DNA of 64,000 bases from Oscheius onirici (taxonomy: Eukaryota > Nematoda > Chromadorea > Rhabditida > Rhabditidae), in contig OW051471.1 in the NCBI GenBank assembly GCA_932521025.1, positions 5,766,001 through 5,830,000 on the forward strand, given 5' to 3'. Below, in pieces: positions 11,294 to 23,263 of this stretch. Every line of letters starts with the position of its first letter. The first letter of the stretch is position 1. Made by a program: the position numbers and the translations under genes. The notes beneath the pieces were generated by a model that had not been told where the DNA came from, made no database searches, and was given only the letters and a program-made list of their open reading frames with translations.

Positions 11294-13439
11294 TCAATCT
11301 GTTGTAATAACATCAGCACGTTTGGAAACCAGCTTGCACGGAATTAACAGATCCTTTGGCCTTTTGTCGCGGTCCCCAATTTTTTCCCTGAATAGTTTTT
11401 AATAGTAACTGAATTTGTGTGAACTAACTTTATTACACTGGAAACGAACCATTTGCTCGGTTTTGCTTTGAACGGTGGCCTTCGGGTGAAGAGTGAAATT
11501 AATCTCATTTCTGGAAAGAGTTGAAGATTGAAAATGGAAAAATTTCATACTTGATTTCCTTGCTGAGAATTTCTCTTCCGGGCGACTCGGCAGACAGCTT
11601 TTCTTTGTTGTGATTGGCTTCCTTGGCCTGAAAATGTTTTGTTATTGATATAGAAAATAAAGTGAAACCAGAGTTCTGATGATATCCCAAAGGAAAGCTG
11701 GAGGAGCATTGGTCTTCACTGCGCGCGGATTGCAATGGGAGCCAGACACCTAGAAATTTTTATATAAAGATACGCGAAAGACGAACCTGATAGCCCGAGT
11801 TGAGAATAGCCGATCGGACTAGCATGGCTTTTGGAACGGAAGCCTTGACTACGTTAGACAGCTGATCGTGTTCGTAGTACAATGGAGTATCAATTTCCTT
11901 GAAAAGTATGGAAGTGAGATGAATAGAATGTCTTTACCTCGGAAACCGTAGTCAAAACACCCAGCAGTCGACTGTGAGTTCCAAGTCTTTCTTCTTCTGG
12001 AGTTTCGCGAAGATTTTGAAGAAGACCTTGGACAAACGTCTTGTTGTGAATAGGAGCTGTATAAATGGGACCAGCCTGATGAACTGGATGGCCGCAATTG
12101 GTACATTTACAGTTTGCATCTATAAAAATAACACTTAGTTTTGTAATAGGAAATACCCATGAGAGTTTGTTTGAATACTGCAGTCGAAAACTTATGTCCC
12201 TTTTTCGTTTCCACCTTTTTCAACAAAGGAATAGTCTCTATCGAGTGACAACCGGAGCAGACGAAGAAATTACCCATTTTCCTAAACAAGAATTTTGAAA
12301 TATTGCAGATATTTGTTTTAATACGTTCCGCTTTCTTTGGCCTTGGCCGCTCCTGTATGACAGCGGACGAACACACGAACGTAGAAATCGACAGCGACAG
12401 AGAGAAGAGGCTCAATGTAACGCGAATATCTGTTAGCGTGAGAGTCGATGGAACGAAGCAGAATTCGAAGAGCCTAGAAATGTTGTTCTTTAGAACATTA
12501 AAAATGGAAATACCATTTCATGACAGCATTTAACTCTGGCGCTTACTGAATTGTACTTGTTGTAGCAAGCTTCCGGAGTGTTTCCACAAAGAACGGCCAT
12601 ATCTGTGCATGTCACCATCAAGATACCTTGAAATATTTGTAAAATGGATTGAACAAATTTACCTTTGTCTGCAACACACTGAAGAGCGGAATCTAGAAAT
12701 ACAGAAGCGGAACCATAAGGATCAAGATCCACTGAAATGAAGTGCTTATCGCAAAAAATTTTTAAAAGGTACTCACCTGCATGAAAGCGCTTGTCCATGG
12801 TACGATGGTTCATCATTGTCATACTGAAAATGTAATATTTTGTCATTAGAAACACTTACACAGCATCGCCAAAGTGAGCATGAACCTTATCTTCTACGTT
12901 GTTCAGTTTGATGTTTTCGTTGATCGATACCACGGCATTTTCTGAGAAATCATTGGCCAAAATGTATTCTACATTAGGAACCTGCAAATTAAGTGTTTTT
13001 GAAAGAAAAAGCTAACCTCTTGAGAGAATCGGAGAGCTCTCAGTCCAGAAGCGCTGAGTGCATCGAGAATACGGATAGAACCGTCCTGGAAGAATGTTTG
13101 AGAAAATGCAAAGATGTTATTACCTCGTTTTCCAGCTTCACCTTTTGTCTCTTCTTTGCTGGCGGTTCTTCTGTCAATTCTCCTGCTTTGTCTATTCGAT
13201 CGGCAATTCTCTCTTTAACAAATTGACGCAAAACGGTAACACTTAAAAAGCCTCGTTTTAGTAAAACGGCAAGGCTATTACGTGAGATCTCTGTTGAACT
13301 CTTGCACAGGGTTGTAGAATACTTCTCCGTGAAAGCCAACCTTTGCTTTTCCTTCTTCGATCACAGTAAATTGTTTCGATCCTCCAGTCTCATCAGCCGT
13401 ACTCTAAACATAACATTGAAAGGAAAAAAAACTTACCAT
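11294..13439 (-). CDS. trmt-1: tRNA (guanine-26-N2)-dimethyltransferase TRMT1
   Basis: Makes m2,2G at position 26 of nuclear- and mitochondrial-encoded tRNAs. Ordered family segments: [14 protein letters not shown], the SAM-binding [72 protein letters not shown], and a C-terminal zinc-binding part with [15 protein letters not shown]. It ends RADVITTD. Start choice: an ATG at 13439 sits directly before a donor site. Upstream there is an ATG-free open frame of about 40 hydrophobic and basic codons that resembles a mitochondrial leader, and another ATG lies at 13660. The N-terminus may therefore extend and be alternative, as known for TRMT1 elsewhere. It is divergent from NOL10. Confidence 0.92.
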
Positions 13440-13687
13440 GGTTGTGGTGAAGATTTGTGCCGTCCTTTGCACAATTTTAGAGGAACTGAACACTGTCTTG
13501 AGCAAAAGCAACTTGAAAGTTTTTGGAAACAAGCAACAGAACTTGTGAAAGCCTTTGAACTGACCGGTTAAAAGGAAATTACGTACCTATTTTTGTTGAG
13601 ACGGCACATCACTTTCAATTCCGCTTTCTTTCCTTGCGAGTTTTTCACGCTCTTTTTCATACTTCTCCCAACGTTTCTTTTCAGAAA

Positions 13688-16600
13688 ATGCAGCTTTCGA
13701 TGGCTACCGACGTGCAAATTTATAATCTCAGTGCTACAAAAAGCCTACCGAAATGGATAAGCGCCGAAGCAAGAAGAAAACTCGAAAAGAAGAATATTGG
13801 TCTGAATCATCTCCTTTTTCCCGATAATTTCTTATTTCAGATGTGAGAAGACGAATCGAACTCATACAAGACTTCGAAATGCCTGATATCAGTCACACTG
13901 TAAATGTCACGCCTGATGGCCGATACATTTTTGCTTCCGGTATGTTTGACCTGTTTTTACAACAATCGCTAATTTCCTTCACCAATAACGGAACAAGTTT
14001 TAGGCGCATACCGTCCTTCATTAAAATGCTACGACCTCAACGATCTGTCGATCAAGTTCGAGCGTGGATTGGATGCCGATGTTGTGAAGCTAATTGTACT
14101 CAGCGAAGATTTTTCCAAGGTATTTGTTCATGTCATCTATCTAACTTACTGCAGGTTGTTATTCTACAACAAGATCGATATTTGGAAATGCATGCGGCTT
14201 TCGGAAGATACTTTCGAATGAGGATGCCTCGTTTTGGACGTGACATGGCCTTTTCAAAGGAATGTAGTGACTTATACCTTGTAGGAGCGAGGTACGGGGT
14301 TTTGTTATACTAGAAATAGTTATTCCAGTTCCGAGATTTATCGTCTGAATCTAGAACAAGGCGGATGGCTAACTCCACTACAGTCACACTCTCCTGAAAT
14401 CAATTGCTGTTCTTTTGCGAACGAACATCAACTTTTTGTTTGCGGTTCGTCTTTCTCAACCTAATTTACATACACATTGTTATGTCTGAGACTTTCAGAC
14501 TAACACTACTTGGGCACGAGCCGAAATTTCTCGGCTCGAGCCGATTTCGAGCCGGCTCGAAGGGGTCATCGAGCCAAGCCGGCTCGACGGGGTAGGGCGA
14601 GCCGAGCCGGCTCGGCTCGAGCCTAAAGAAAAACGGAAATTTAACGAAATTCTAAAAAGGATCCCCATTTTTAATAGAAGTTGTGTTACAGCTCCAGAGG
14701 AACAAAGTTATAGTAGATACGCCCTACCCAGCAATTTATAACATTACACTTGACATTTTGTCCTGTTTTGCCAAAAAATAGACGAAAATTTGACATTTTT
14801 TGGCTCGAGCCGGCTCGAATTTTCTCCGATCCGAGCCGGCTCGAGGGGCAAAAACCGGCTCGGCTCGAGCCGCCCAAGTATAGTGAACACGTGGGGCTTG
14901 GTTTTATATTCAAGTTTATAATGAAATAAGAGAGAATAATAATAATGATCACTATACTTGGGCACCGAACCGGCTCGAGCCTGCCGTTTTTTTTTGCGAT
15001 TTTCTCCAAATCTGATTCAATTTTCTCGATTTTTTTTCCAGACATTTGTTACTGCTTTGTTGACTTCTAGCAAAAAAGAAATTGGGATTTAAAATAGTAA
15101 TTTTCGAGAAAAATTGAAAAGTGTGCCGGCTCGAGTCGCCGAGCTTTCCTATTTTTTCTCGAAAATTACTAATTAAAATTCCAATTTCTTGTTTGCTAGA
15201 AGTCAAGAAAGCAGTAAGCAATGTCTGAAAAAAAAATCGAGAAAATTGAGTCAGATTTGGAGAAAATCGCAAAAAGCCGTCAGGCTCGAGCCGGCTCGAT
15301 GCCCAAGTATAATGACCACTCAGTGTGGTAACCAAGAACAGAACTAGAATTGGGATCTACATTCAAAGACGGCGGGTAGTACAATTGTGTTACTGTACAA
15401 TCGCGACTGGACCATAATGATTGATGGGAATACGAATTGAATGACGATACAATACACATATTCAGGAACAAACGATGGAAAAGTCGAAGCGTGGGACCAC
15501 AGAGACAAAACTCGCGTCGGAATACTGGATTGTGTTATCCCACTTTTGGAAGAACATACGTCTGCTGAAGTGACATCGCTACAATTCCGCGACGGACTAC
15601 ATTTGGGCGTCGGGATGAGCACTGGTCATGTGGGATTTTTGTTTCTGAATACTTTCAGTTCGAAATTCAGGTACTTTTGTATGATCTGCGCTCACACCGT
15701 CCTCTCACCATCAAAGACCACAACTATGGACAACCAATCAAGAAAATCGACTATGTAACTCGGTACGTTGTATGTGTATCCGAACAGTTTGAATTCAGAG
15801 AGGAGGGAAATATTGTGCTTTCAATGGATTCACGAGTTCTTAAAATGTGGCACGAGGAAAACGGAAAACCATTTGCTGCGATTGAATCGGAAGCACAATT
15901 GACCGATTTTGCACGATATCCAAATTCAGGTTTGGTCACTGAATTTATCTTTTTGAATCTATTTTTACAGGGCTTATATTCTTTAGCAACGAAACTTCTC
16001 GAATGCAGCAACATTTTGTTCCCGCTCTTGGACCAGCCCCAAAATGGTGTTCCTTCTTGGAGACACTCACTGAGGAATTGGAGGAAACTGAAGCTCCCAC
16101 AGGTTATTTCTTTTAATTATTTAAGAAAAAGGGTTTAGTGTATGACGACTATAAGTTTGTTACCAAGCAGCAGCTCGAAGGTCTCGGTTTATCCCAACTT
16201 ATCGGCACATCCGTTCTTCGTGCTTATATGCACGGATATTTCATCGATGCTCGGCTCTACAACAAAGCTCAGATGCTGACTCAGCCGTTTGCTTACGACA
16301 AGTACAAGGAGAGGAAAGTTAAGGACATTTTGGATGCCGAAAGAGAAACGAGTCTTGTCGTCAAGCAGTCGAAACTGCCAAAGGTTTTTCTCTCATTTGC
16401 TGTACAAAGTAGCCTCTTCAGGTCAACAAAAACATCGCCTTACGCTTGCAAAAAACTGCCGAAGCTGTATCAAACAAAACAAAGAACAAGAAAAAGGCAA
16501 CCACAGCCGCTTCCATTCTTGAAGATTCTCGTTTCAAAAAACTTTTCGAAAACGAAGACTTCCAGGTTGGTACTTCCAATTAAACTGTTCACGATTGTTT

Positions 16601-17355
16601 GAGGTGGATGAGGAAAGTAATCCGTTCAAACACATTGCGACACAAGCAGATCGAGATAAACGAAAAGCCGCAGTTGTCGAATCCGAAGAAGGAAGTGAAA
16701 ATGAGGAAGAAGATGAACTTATCGAAACTTCCCTTCCTGGTGATGACGAAATGCGCGACGACAAAGTGCACCAATCTGACATTGAAAGTGAAAATAGTGA
16801 TGACGACGAGGAGGAAGAGAAGAAAGAAAAACAGAAGGAACGAGAGCGCAAAAAACAGATGGTTAGAGAAAAACGCGCCCAGAAATACGTTCAAAGAAAA
16901 GAAGCTGAGGAGAATGAAAAGTAGGATTTATTAAACTGAAATATTCTTTTTTAGACTGGAACGTTTGGCTTCAAAGCCGAAAAAGTTTGTTCTGTACGAT
17001 TTGGCAAGCGGCGAGACCAGTAAGAAGTTCATCGAAGAAGAAAAGATTGAAACAGATCAAAAGGTCAGTCTTGTCGAATCTTCATGTAGCTCTTTAGGAA
17101 ATTCCGATGTCGATCAAAAAACGGAAGGTCAGAAAGCCCGGTCAGCTGGAACACGTGGAAGAGACAGATTTTGGTGGAAGGAGCATGACATTCGTTTTGG
17201 AGAAACGAGGAAAGGCTGCTCGAGAAGAACGCAACAAGACGAAGAGAGAGCAACATCAGAAGGAGCGAAAACAAGTGGTTCGCAGAACAACCGATCATGT
17301 CGCCAAAAATATGAAGAGATTGCCATCCAATCTCAACTTGAAGCCGAAACATTAG
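13688..17355 (+). CDS. nol-10: Nucleolar protein 10 (WD40, ribosome biogenesis)
   Basis: Orthologue of NOL10 (yeast Enp2 family), a nucleolar WD-repeat protein of small-subunit pre-rRNA processing. The N-terminus reads DVQIYNLSATKSLPKWIS, then RRRIELIQDFEMPDISHT, WD repeats (EVYRLNLEQGG, DGKVEAWDHRDKTRVGILDC, SRVLKMW), ALGPAPKWCSFLETLTEELE, the diagnostic YDDYKFVTKQQLEGLGL and RAYMHGYFID. The C-terminal half has strongly acidic and Lys-rich coiled stretches (16,680-16,920) and ends with a basic tail rich in KR. Most introns are 40-50 nt, but 14445-15465 is 1,021 nt and is almost filled by two foldback elements. The 3' end converges on ric-3 with a 118-bp gap. Confidence 0.93.
14504..14885. 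mobile_element. Foldback element A (GGCTCGAGCC-rich) in NOL10 intron
   Basis: The termini are CACTACTTGGGC on the left and GCCCAAGTATAGTG on the right, an imperfect inverted pair. Inside each end are short arrays of self-complementary units such as GGCTCGAGCC and GAGCCGGCTC. There is no coding capacity. It shares its terminus with element B just downstream. No clear target duplication could be identified. Confidence 0.7.
14950..15314. mobile_element. Foldback element B, long palindrome in NOL10 intron
   Basis: The ends are CACTATACTTGGGC and GCCCAAGTATAATG, with GGCTCGAGCC units just inside. The interior is itself inverted: a block reading GATTTTCTCCAAATCTGA in one orientation reappears reversed near the other end, so the element can fold into one hairpin of about 160-bp arms. 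It has no open frame of note. It belongs to the same family as element A, 64 bp upstream. Confidence 0.75.
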
Positions 17356-17473
17356 CTTTGTTACTTTTTTGTTCGTCGTTATTTTGTTGTTGTTACGTTT
17401 AAAAAACAATTTATGAGACCGATTGGAAAGCTTATGACTAGGCATTTTATGAGCGTAAAGGCATCGATTCGAA

Positions 17474-18609
17474 TTATACTTTCTTCGGTCTTCTTCTAAC
17501 TTTGCTGATTTTTTGTTGTTCTTCCTGACGTTTTTTCCTCTCCTCTTCAGCTTTTCTTAGCTCTTCCAGTTCTTTTTCCTTTTGCCTTAGCAGCTCTTCC
17601 GTGTCTTCATCTTCGAGTTCGCTCACATTCTCGTCTTCCATTTCTTCCTCCTCCGATTCCGAATGGTTTTCGTCCAAATGGCGCTCCTTTTCCTGCTCAT
17701 ACGCGTCGGAAATATCCTAAACCCGCACTTTGTTTCAATTCTTTTGTAGTTTGTGTTTTAGAAAAACAAAAACTGACCTTGAATTGCTTCAAAGCCTTTT
17801 CCAAGTCTCCAATATACTGTCCTTGTTTTTCTCCATCCTCCTTTTCATCTATTTCCTCCTCAACAGTCTCTCCCGCGGCTCCCTTCTGTACAATTTCCAG
17901 CTGCTCGAGAATTTTGGCCATTGCAGTTTCGGTCTCTCTTAGTCTATCTTGCAAAGTTTGTAACTTTCTTTTGCCTGAAAGTAGTTCTCAGGTTTTCATT
18001 TGTTCCACTCACCAATTTTCCCACGAAATTGACTGCTTTTTTCCTCGCCATCACTGCTCTCTGAATCATAACGAGTCTTCTTGGACTTCTTCTTTTTAGG
18101 CTGAGACATTTTTTTTCATAAATAATCTAGCTCACCTTGAAAAGAGTGTAGAGAAGGAAAACAATGAACCCGACCATGTAAATTGGGACCCTAAAATGTG
18201 AAATGCGAAAATTGAAAAAAGGCTCTTACATCCAAGTGAACATCCCTCGACCCCCAGACTGAGTTTCAGCCTGTGCTGCTGCCATTCTCATTGCTGGATG
18301 ATCGTGACTTCGCCCATGTGGACCGCCACTTCTCGGACCTCCACCTCCCATTCCTGGATGGACTGGAGGTCGATTTGATTGGGCTGTCGGCTGATTTTGT
18401 TTCGAACCGAACAAGCCCATCAGCATAGGATGGAATACTGTAGGATAGATGGCTGCAAAACAAACGACAACACAAATGCCCTGAACCAATTGTTTTTTGT
18501 TTTCAATTTGGGATTCGTTTACCACAGCTCCCAGTTTCCATCCGGTTATGCCGTTTTCATCGTAGTCATTTGAGCGTCTTCTCTTGTGGTGCCGGTCTTT
18601 TTCTGGCAT
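17474..18609 (-). CDS. ric-3: RIC-3, acetylcholine receptor chaperone
   Basis: ER-resident chaperone for maturation of nicotinic acetylcholine receptors. The start MPEKDRHHKRRRSND is basic and is followed by a first membrane segment (ICVVVCFAAIYPTVFHPMLM), a Pro/Gly-rich linker (GMGGGGPRSGGPHGRS), GRGMFTWM, and a second membrane segment (PIYMVGFIVFLLYTLFK). An acidic linker, coiled coils (RDRLRETETAMAKILEQLE) and a long Glu/Lys-rich C-terminus follow. The TM2 exon joins to PKKKKSKKTRYDSESSDGEE. An intron at 18481-18522 is 42 nt with no stop, so its retention would add 14 residues before TM1 without a frameshift. The gene converges on NOL10. Confidence 0.9.
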
Positions 18610-19372
18610 CGCTTAAAGTCTAATGGAATTGGAAAATTCTTAAATTTTCAAAACTGAACAAAAGGAACATGTCAGCTGAGACTAGGTTGCGGATAAAGGG
18701 GGCGAGCCGACCCTCAAATATTGATCGGGGGACATGCCGTGAGGCTTCGGACTAGCAGGCTGCCCAACATCATCTTGTCAACTGAACAAAAAGTGAAATA
18801 TTGAGAACTTTTAGTGTGAAACAACCTTGAATCGATAGAGAGTCACTTTGATCTTACAAAAAACGACAATCTTTTTTTTTTTGATTTTTTGGGGAATGTT
18901 TGTTTACGCCGCCTGCCTTTGATTTCTCCAAAACAATCTTCTCTCAAGGCTTCTTTTGTATTCAAGCTCTTCTGTACGTGAGCATAATTTTCCGCGTTAC
19001 GGCGCCTCTTTACGGTCGGCAAATGTTGATTGTAGAGACCACGTGCTGATTCAGGTCCTAGCGGTCTTCATTTCTATTGTTTCTGTCTATAGAAGTACCT
19101 CTTACGAAACAAAATGTTCCGAACAAAAGCTGACATCGGGCCAGATAAGACGAAATACAAATAGAGTTCTCTGAACATTCCTTTTTCAGTGAAAAAACTT
19201 TCTGTTCTCTAGAAGACAAGACTTGGGAAGTTTGCTGCATTGCCTCTTTTAAAATGTTGCATTCGTGCGTAATGCTAATTCTCTTCTTAGCGATGTCGAA
19301 CAGAGTCAGCGTTAGCCGCAATTATCTCATTTTCCACTTTCATCTCATTTCTCTTCCAAAAAGCCTTTCAGA
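18610..19372. other. Intergenic between ric-3 and cdgs-1
   Basis: A divergent promoter region with no credible open frame. There is a T-rich run near 18,865 and no clear TATA box. TTTCAG at 19,366-19,371 lies just before the cdgs-1 start and may be a spliced-leader acceptor. Confidence 0.5.
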
Positions 19373-21471
19373 ATGACAGAAGTTCGTCATCGGAATCCGC
19401 GAACAGACGATGATGCTCCACGGGCAACGAGCGATGAAAGCGACATGGATATTATTCAAGACGAAGGAAGGTAAGAAGTTCTTTCTTTCTAAGGAAACAA
19501 CCATTGAGCATACTTGTAACGGGATAACATTGTTGTATGGTTTCTTCAAAAAAAAAAAAAAAAAAAAGAGCTCGACCGTAACCCATTTATTTCCGCGCGA
19601 GACCTTTATGACATGGAAACATAGGATACTCAGCTAAGTTTTCTGTTGTTATTCCGGTCTCGCAGCGAATTCAATGGGTTTTGGTCGAGCTCTCTTTTTT
19701 TTGAACAAACCATAACGCTTATTTCAGTGATACACAACAAACACGAACAAGTAGAGCAGAGTGAGTTTAGGCGATGTGCATTCGGTTTTCTTCCTACTTT
19801 CTGTGTTTGTCATTTGGTCCCTTCTGGTTTCCATTTTATGTTTTTGAAGTTTCCTTTTTAGATTGGAACGATTGACAAGTGTTATACCACAAGATCGCGG
19901 CAGTTACGGACAATATTTTGACTCGTTTTTGGAACATCTCCCTGACAGGTATTAGTTATCTTTTCTAGCAAGAAACGCTGCATTTAGATGGAAAAATTGG
20001 GCGACTCGCGGTGTTGGCAGCATTTTAATGATTTCCGCTTTTTCATTTCTTGTATCTCGCGGACCGCTTCCGCTCATGATCCTGGTATCGTTTATTCTAT
20101 GTTTTTTACGATATATAATTCAGGTTTTCCTCATCCAGTTCAAATGTTTCCAAGAAATAATCAGCATTGGCCTCGCCGTGTACAGACTCTACGATCTCCC
20201 CTGGTTTAGAACACTTTCCTGGTTCGTTTCTTTCAATTCAAGTCTCTTATCTTGTAGTTGCAGGTATTTCTTACTAACCAGCAACTATTTCTTGTTCGGA
20301 GAAAATCAGATCGACTATTTCAGCATCTTGCTCCAAAAAGACGTTAGTTTTCATATTCTTGTAAACATCAAACCTTTTAGAACTTTTTGCATTTTCTGGT
20401 CGCATACCATCGTCTCATCAGTTTCTGTCTTTACTGTGCCGGCTTCGTTTGGTTCGTTTTATCTCTTCGCAAAGGCTATTATATGCGACAGTTCTCTCTT
20501 GTAAGTGTTTCACTTTTTTCCAAAGATATTCACTATTCAGTTCGCCTGGACACACATCACTCTCCTTTTGATTGTCACGCAATCGTTCTTTATCATCCAA
20601 AACATTTTCCAAGGCCTCATTTGGTTGGTTTATTTGTCTGTAACAGTAACTGTTTACATTTTAGGTTCCTTGCTCCAGTTGCTATGATTATTTGCTGTGA
20701 CATCATGTCCTACGTTTTCGGCTTTTTCTTTGGAAAAACCCCTCTCATCAAAATTTCACCGAAGAAGACTTGGGAAGGATTTATCGGAGGCGCCTTCAGT
20801 ACTGTTCTTTTTGGAATTATGGTAACTTCTTTTATCTCCTCAAATCAGTATTTCCAGCTGTCCTATTATCTTCATTCTCGTCCATTTTTCGTCTGCCCTC
20901 TTGAAGATTATTATACGGACTACAGCAACTGTACCCTTCCTCCATCATTTGTTATTCGAGAATTCGGGTTGCCTGCTCCTATCGCGCTTGTCGCCAAGAT
21001 TTTCGGGTTTGGTTGTTAATACTCGTCAACTCTTTGTCGTTTCAGACGTCCAGCCACAATCAGTATGCTTCCATTCGTGGGTCATTCCATAGTAATGGCT
21101 CTTTTCGCCAGTATTCTGGGTCCTTTCGGTGGCTTTTTCGCCAGTGGATTTAAACGCGCTTTCAAAATCAAGGTGTTTCTTTCTCCAATTAAGTTTCATT
21201 TAAATTTCAGGACTTTGGAGATGTTATTCCCGGACACGGAGGTCTTATGGATCGGTTTGATTGTCAGCTTCTGATGGGCACATTTGTCAATGTTTACATC
21301 CACACTTTCATTAGGTCCGTCTTTTTTAAATTTTCCTCTTATTCTGGCTCATTCAGAGTGCCGAATCCAACAAAAATTGTCACTCAAATCATGTGGATGT
21401 CCCCCGAGGATCAAGTTACCGTCTTCAACACACTCGGAGAGGAACTTCGAAAGTCTGGTCTAATCGGATAA
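19373..21471 (+). CDS. cdgs-1: Phosphatidate cytidylyltransferase (CDP-diacylglycerol synthase)
   Basis: Integral ER enzyme: phosphatidic acid + CTP gives CDP-diacylglycerol, the precursor of phosphatidylinositol and cardiolipin. The N-terminus is polar ([16 protein letters not shown]). After it come the eukaryotic CDS segments [15 protein letters not shown], multiple membrane helices, [20 protein letters not shown] and [12 protein letters not shown]. The PROSITE-type signature [19 protein letters not shown] is complete, and the C-terminus ends [10 protein letters not shown]. There are about ten exons. A MITE sits in the first intron (19,471 to about 19,727). AATAAAG near 21,575 is the likely polyadenylation signal. 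Confidence 0.93.
19538..19712. mobile_element. TA-flanked MITE in first cdgs-1 intron
   Basis: The termini TGGTTTCTTCAAAAA and (reversed) TGGTTTGTTCAAAAA are flanked by TA on both sides (19536-19537 and 19713-19714). The inner TIR (GAGCTCGACC...AACCCATT) remains recognisable but diverged, and an A-tract sits in the left end. It is 175 bp. It shares the outer 16 bp with the element at 10815-11104. Confidence 0.75.
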
Positions 21472-23263
21472 TCTCGTCTAACATCTCAGTTTCGAACTAA
21501 GCTTTTCTATGCTTTAAGCACCTTCCTGATATTTTTAACCAGTGCAGCTATTGTACATATTCTACGCAGAGAATAATAAAGTATAGAATATTTTTGTTGG
21601 AAATTTATGTGCAACACCTGAAAACTAGTCAACTTGACTTTGTCATCGAACACAGAGATGATCCGTGTAAAACCAAATGCGACACATTGTCATTGTACCG
21701 TCCAAGAATTTCCTAAAAACGACCAAATTTTAAGTAAACGGCCAAAAATACTCTGTATGGGTCGTCCTCTGTCGGTGGTGGGACTGAAGAAAGTGTCCTT
21801 GATGGTGTCACCGTAGATTCTTCTGATCTGAACATTTTGGATTATTTTCGGTCGGCATTCCAGCGAACAGAACCAGCTGAGGGGTCACACCCGACCCGCG
21901 AACAAAAACTGCGTATTACGTCATTCTACTCGAACAGGAATGTCCTCAAAATGAGAAAAAACTTGCTTTTGTTGTCGTCCGCTCACTGACAAAAACCTCT
22001 CGGAAATCGACCGTTTCAACGTTCTCAGATTCTTCGGGAGCATATCTGTAGCAAGAAAGTTGAAGAGAGACTGAGAAGAGATTAGATTGGGAAAGAGAGA
22101 ATGTCAGGACGAACTTATGGACGAGATAAGGGTACACTCCAGGTAAAGGAGATGATTCTGGGAACAGCGATAACCAGAACTGTATGATGTCAGTGTGAAT
22201 CAGAACTTTTGTTCTAATTCAATTAGAAGTCTGTTTGCTCGTGAGAGGAGAAGCCGACCGAGAAATGGTCTGATCGGATCGAAGACAAACAGAACGAGGG
22301 GCGTTCTTTACAAGTAGTCTATGGTTATAGTAACATTTTCTTTTCAAGAACGTGTTACAAATAGTCTAAACATAATTGGAATCAGTGCCAATCAAATACT
22401 GCTTGTACACAGAATTGGTCCAAAGACGGCTGACGTCTGGGAAGGACATTTTAGAGAGTTCATAATCGGGACCAAATCCGCGATTGACGTAAATGTTACA
22501 AGTTGTTTGTGATCTCAGAGAGAACGATGGGAATCCGCGCAGAGTCAATGTTGACGACGGTGGACTGGCTGGATGATCAGGCGATAGATTGCCGAAAAAC
22601 ATTTCGACGTGAACGGACGATTGCTATCTAGCAGGAATGAAAGCCGTAGTTGCTTGACCATAATACTGTCACTACAGTAGAATATAACCCCAAGTTTGTA
22701 CTGTTCTATTCCATTTCATTTGCTTTTTATTGTTTACCAAATCGCACGAAATGGCAAAAAATGATCCTATGAGAAAAGACGAGGATTTGACTTTTGTAAG
22801 AGCTATTGTTCAATTTTTGTTCAGTTGCGTAGTTCACACAAAAGTATTGTTCTCTTTTTGTCCGGTTCTGTCTGTCCCTTTCTCTTCAAAGAATCCACTT
22901 TTTCACAGATCCAGATTTTTTCATGTGTCTTCTGCTATTCGTGTGGTAACGTAATTGTTTCCCTACAGAGAGATGACCACTGTTTGGTACACCCGAGCAC
23001 TCCAGCAGACTTCTACCAATCCTCTTCAATCTATTTTGACTGTCAGTTTTGACACTGTGAGTGCAAAAATAGTTCAGAAATGTGGGCAGGTGGCATTTCA
23101 CTACGTCATTCACGCCTCGTTGTTTTTGTTCTTTTGGGGAACTTCGCTCAAGAGGACTCAATATACTGGTTCCAATCGATCGAACATTTGAACATATCAT
23201 TTAGTTAGCTTCAATCGTTTGCCGATAAACACAAATATTTGAAAGAACAGTTTAAATAGCAGA
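21472..23263. other. Intergenic, no confident gene
   Basis: 1.8 kb between two convergent 3' ends. The minus-strand frame 22,366-22,602 and plus-strand frames 22,730-23,191 are open, but their apparent introns would be under 30 nt and no domain is visible. I see no repeats or RNA genes. Confidence 0.4.

Noticed and set aside
16534-16934. Long frames overlapping the NOL10 acidic region on both strands
   Set aside because: Low-complexity Glu/Lys codons yield long open frames in all phases; only the NOL10 frame fits homology.
22730-23191. Plus-strand set of frames beginning MAKNDPMRKDEDLTF
   Set aside because: Joining them needs introns of 23-28 nt, shorter than any intron confirmed here, and no domain appears.
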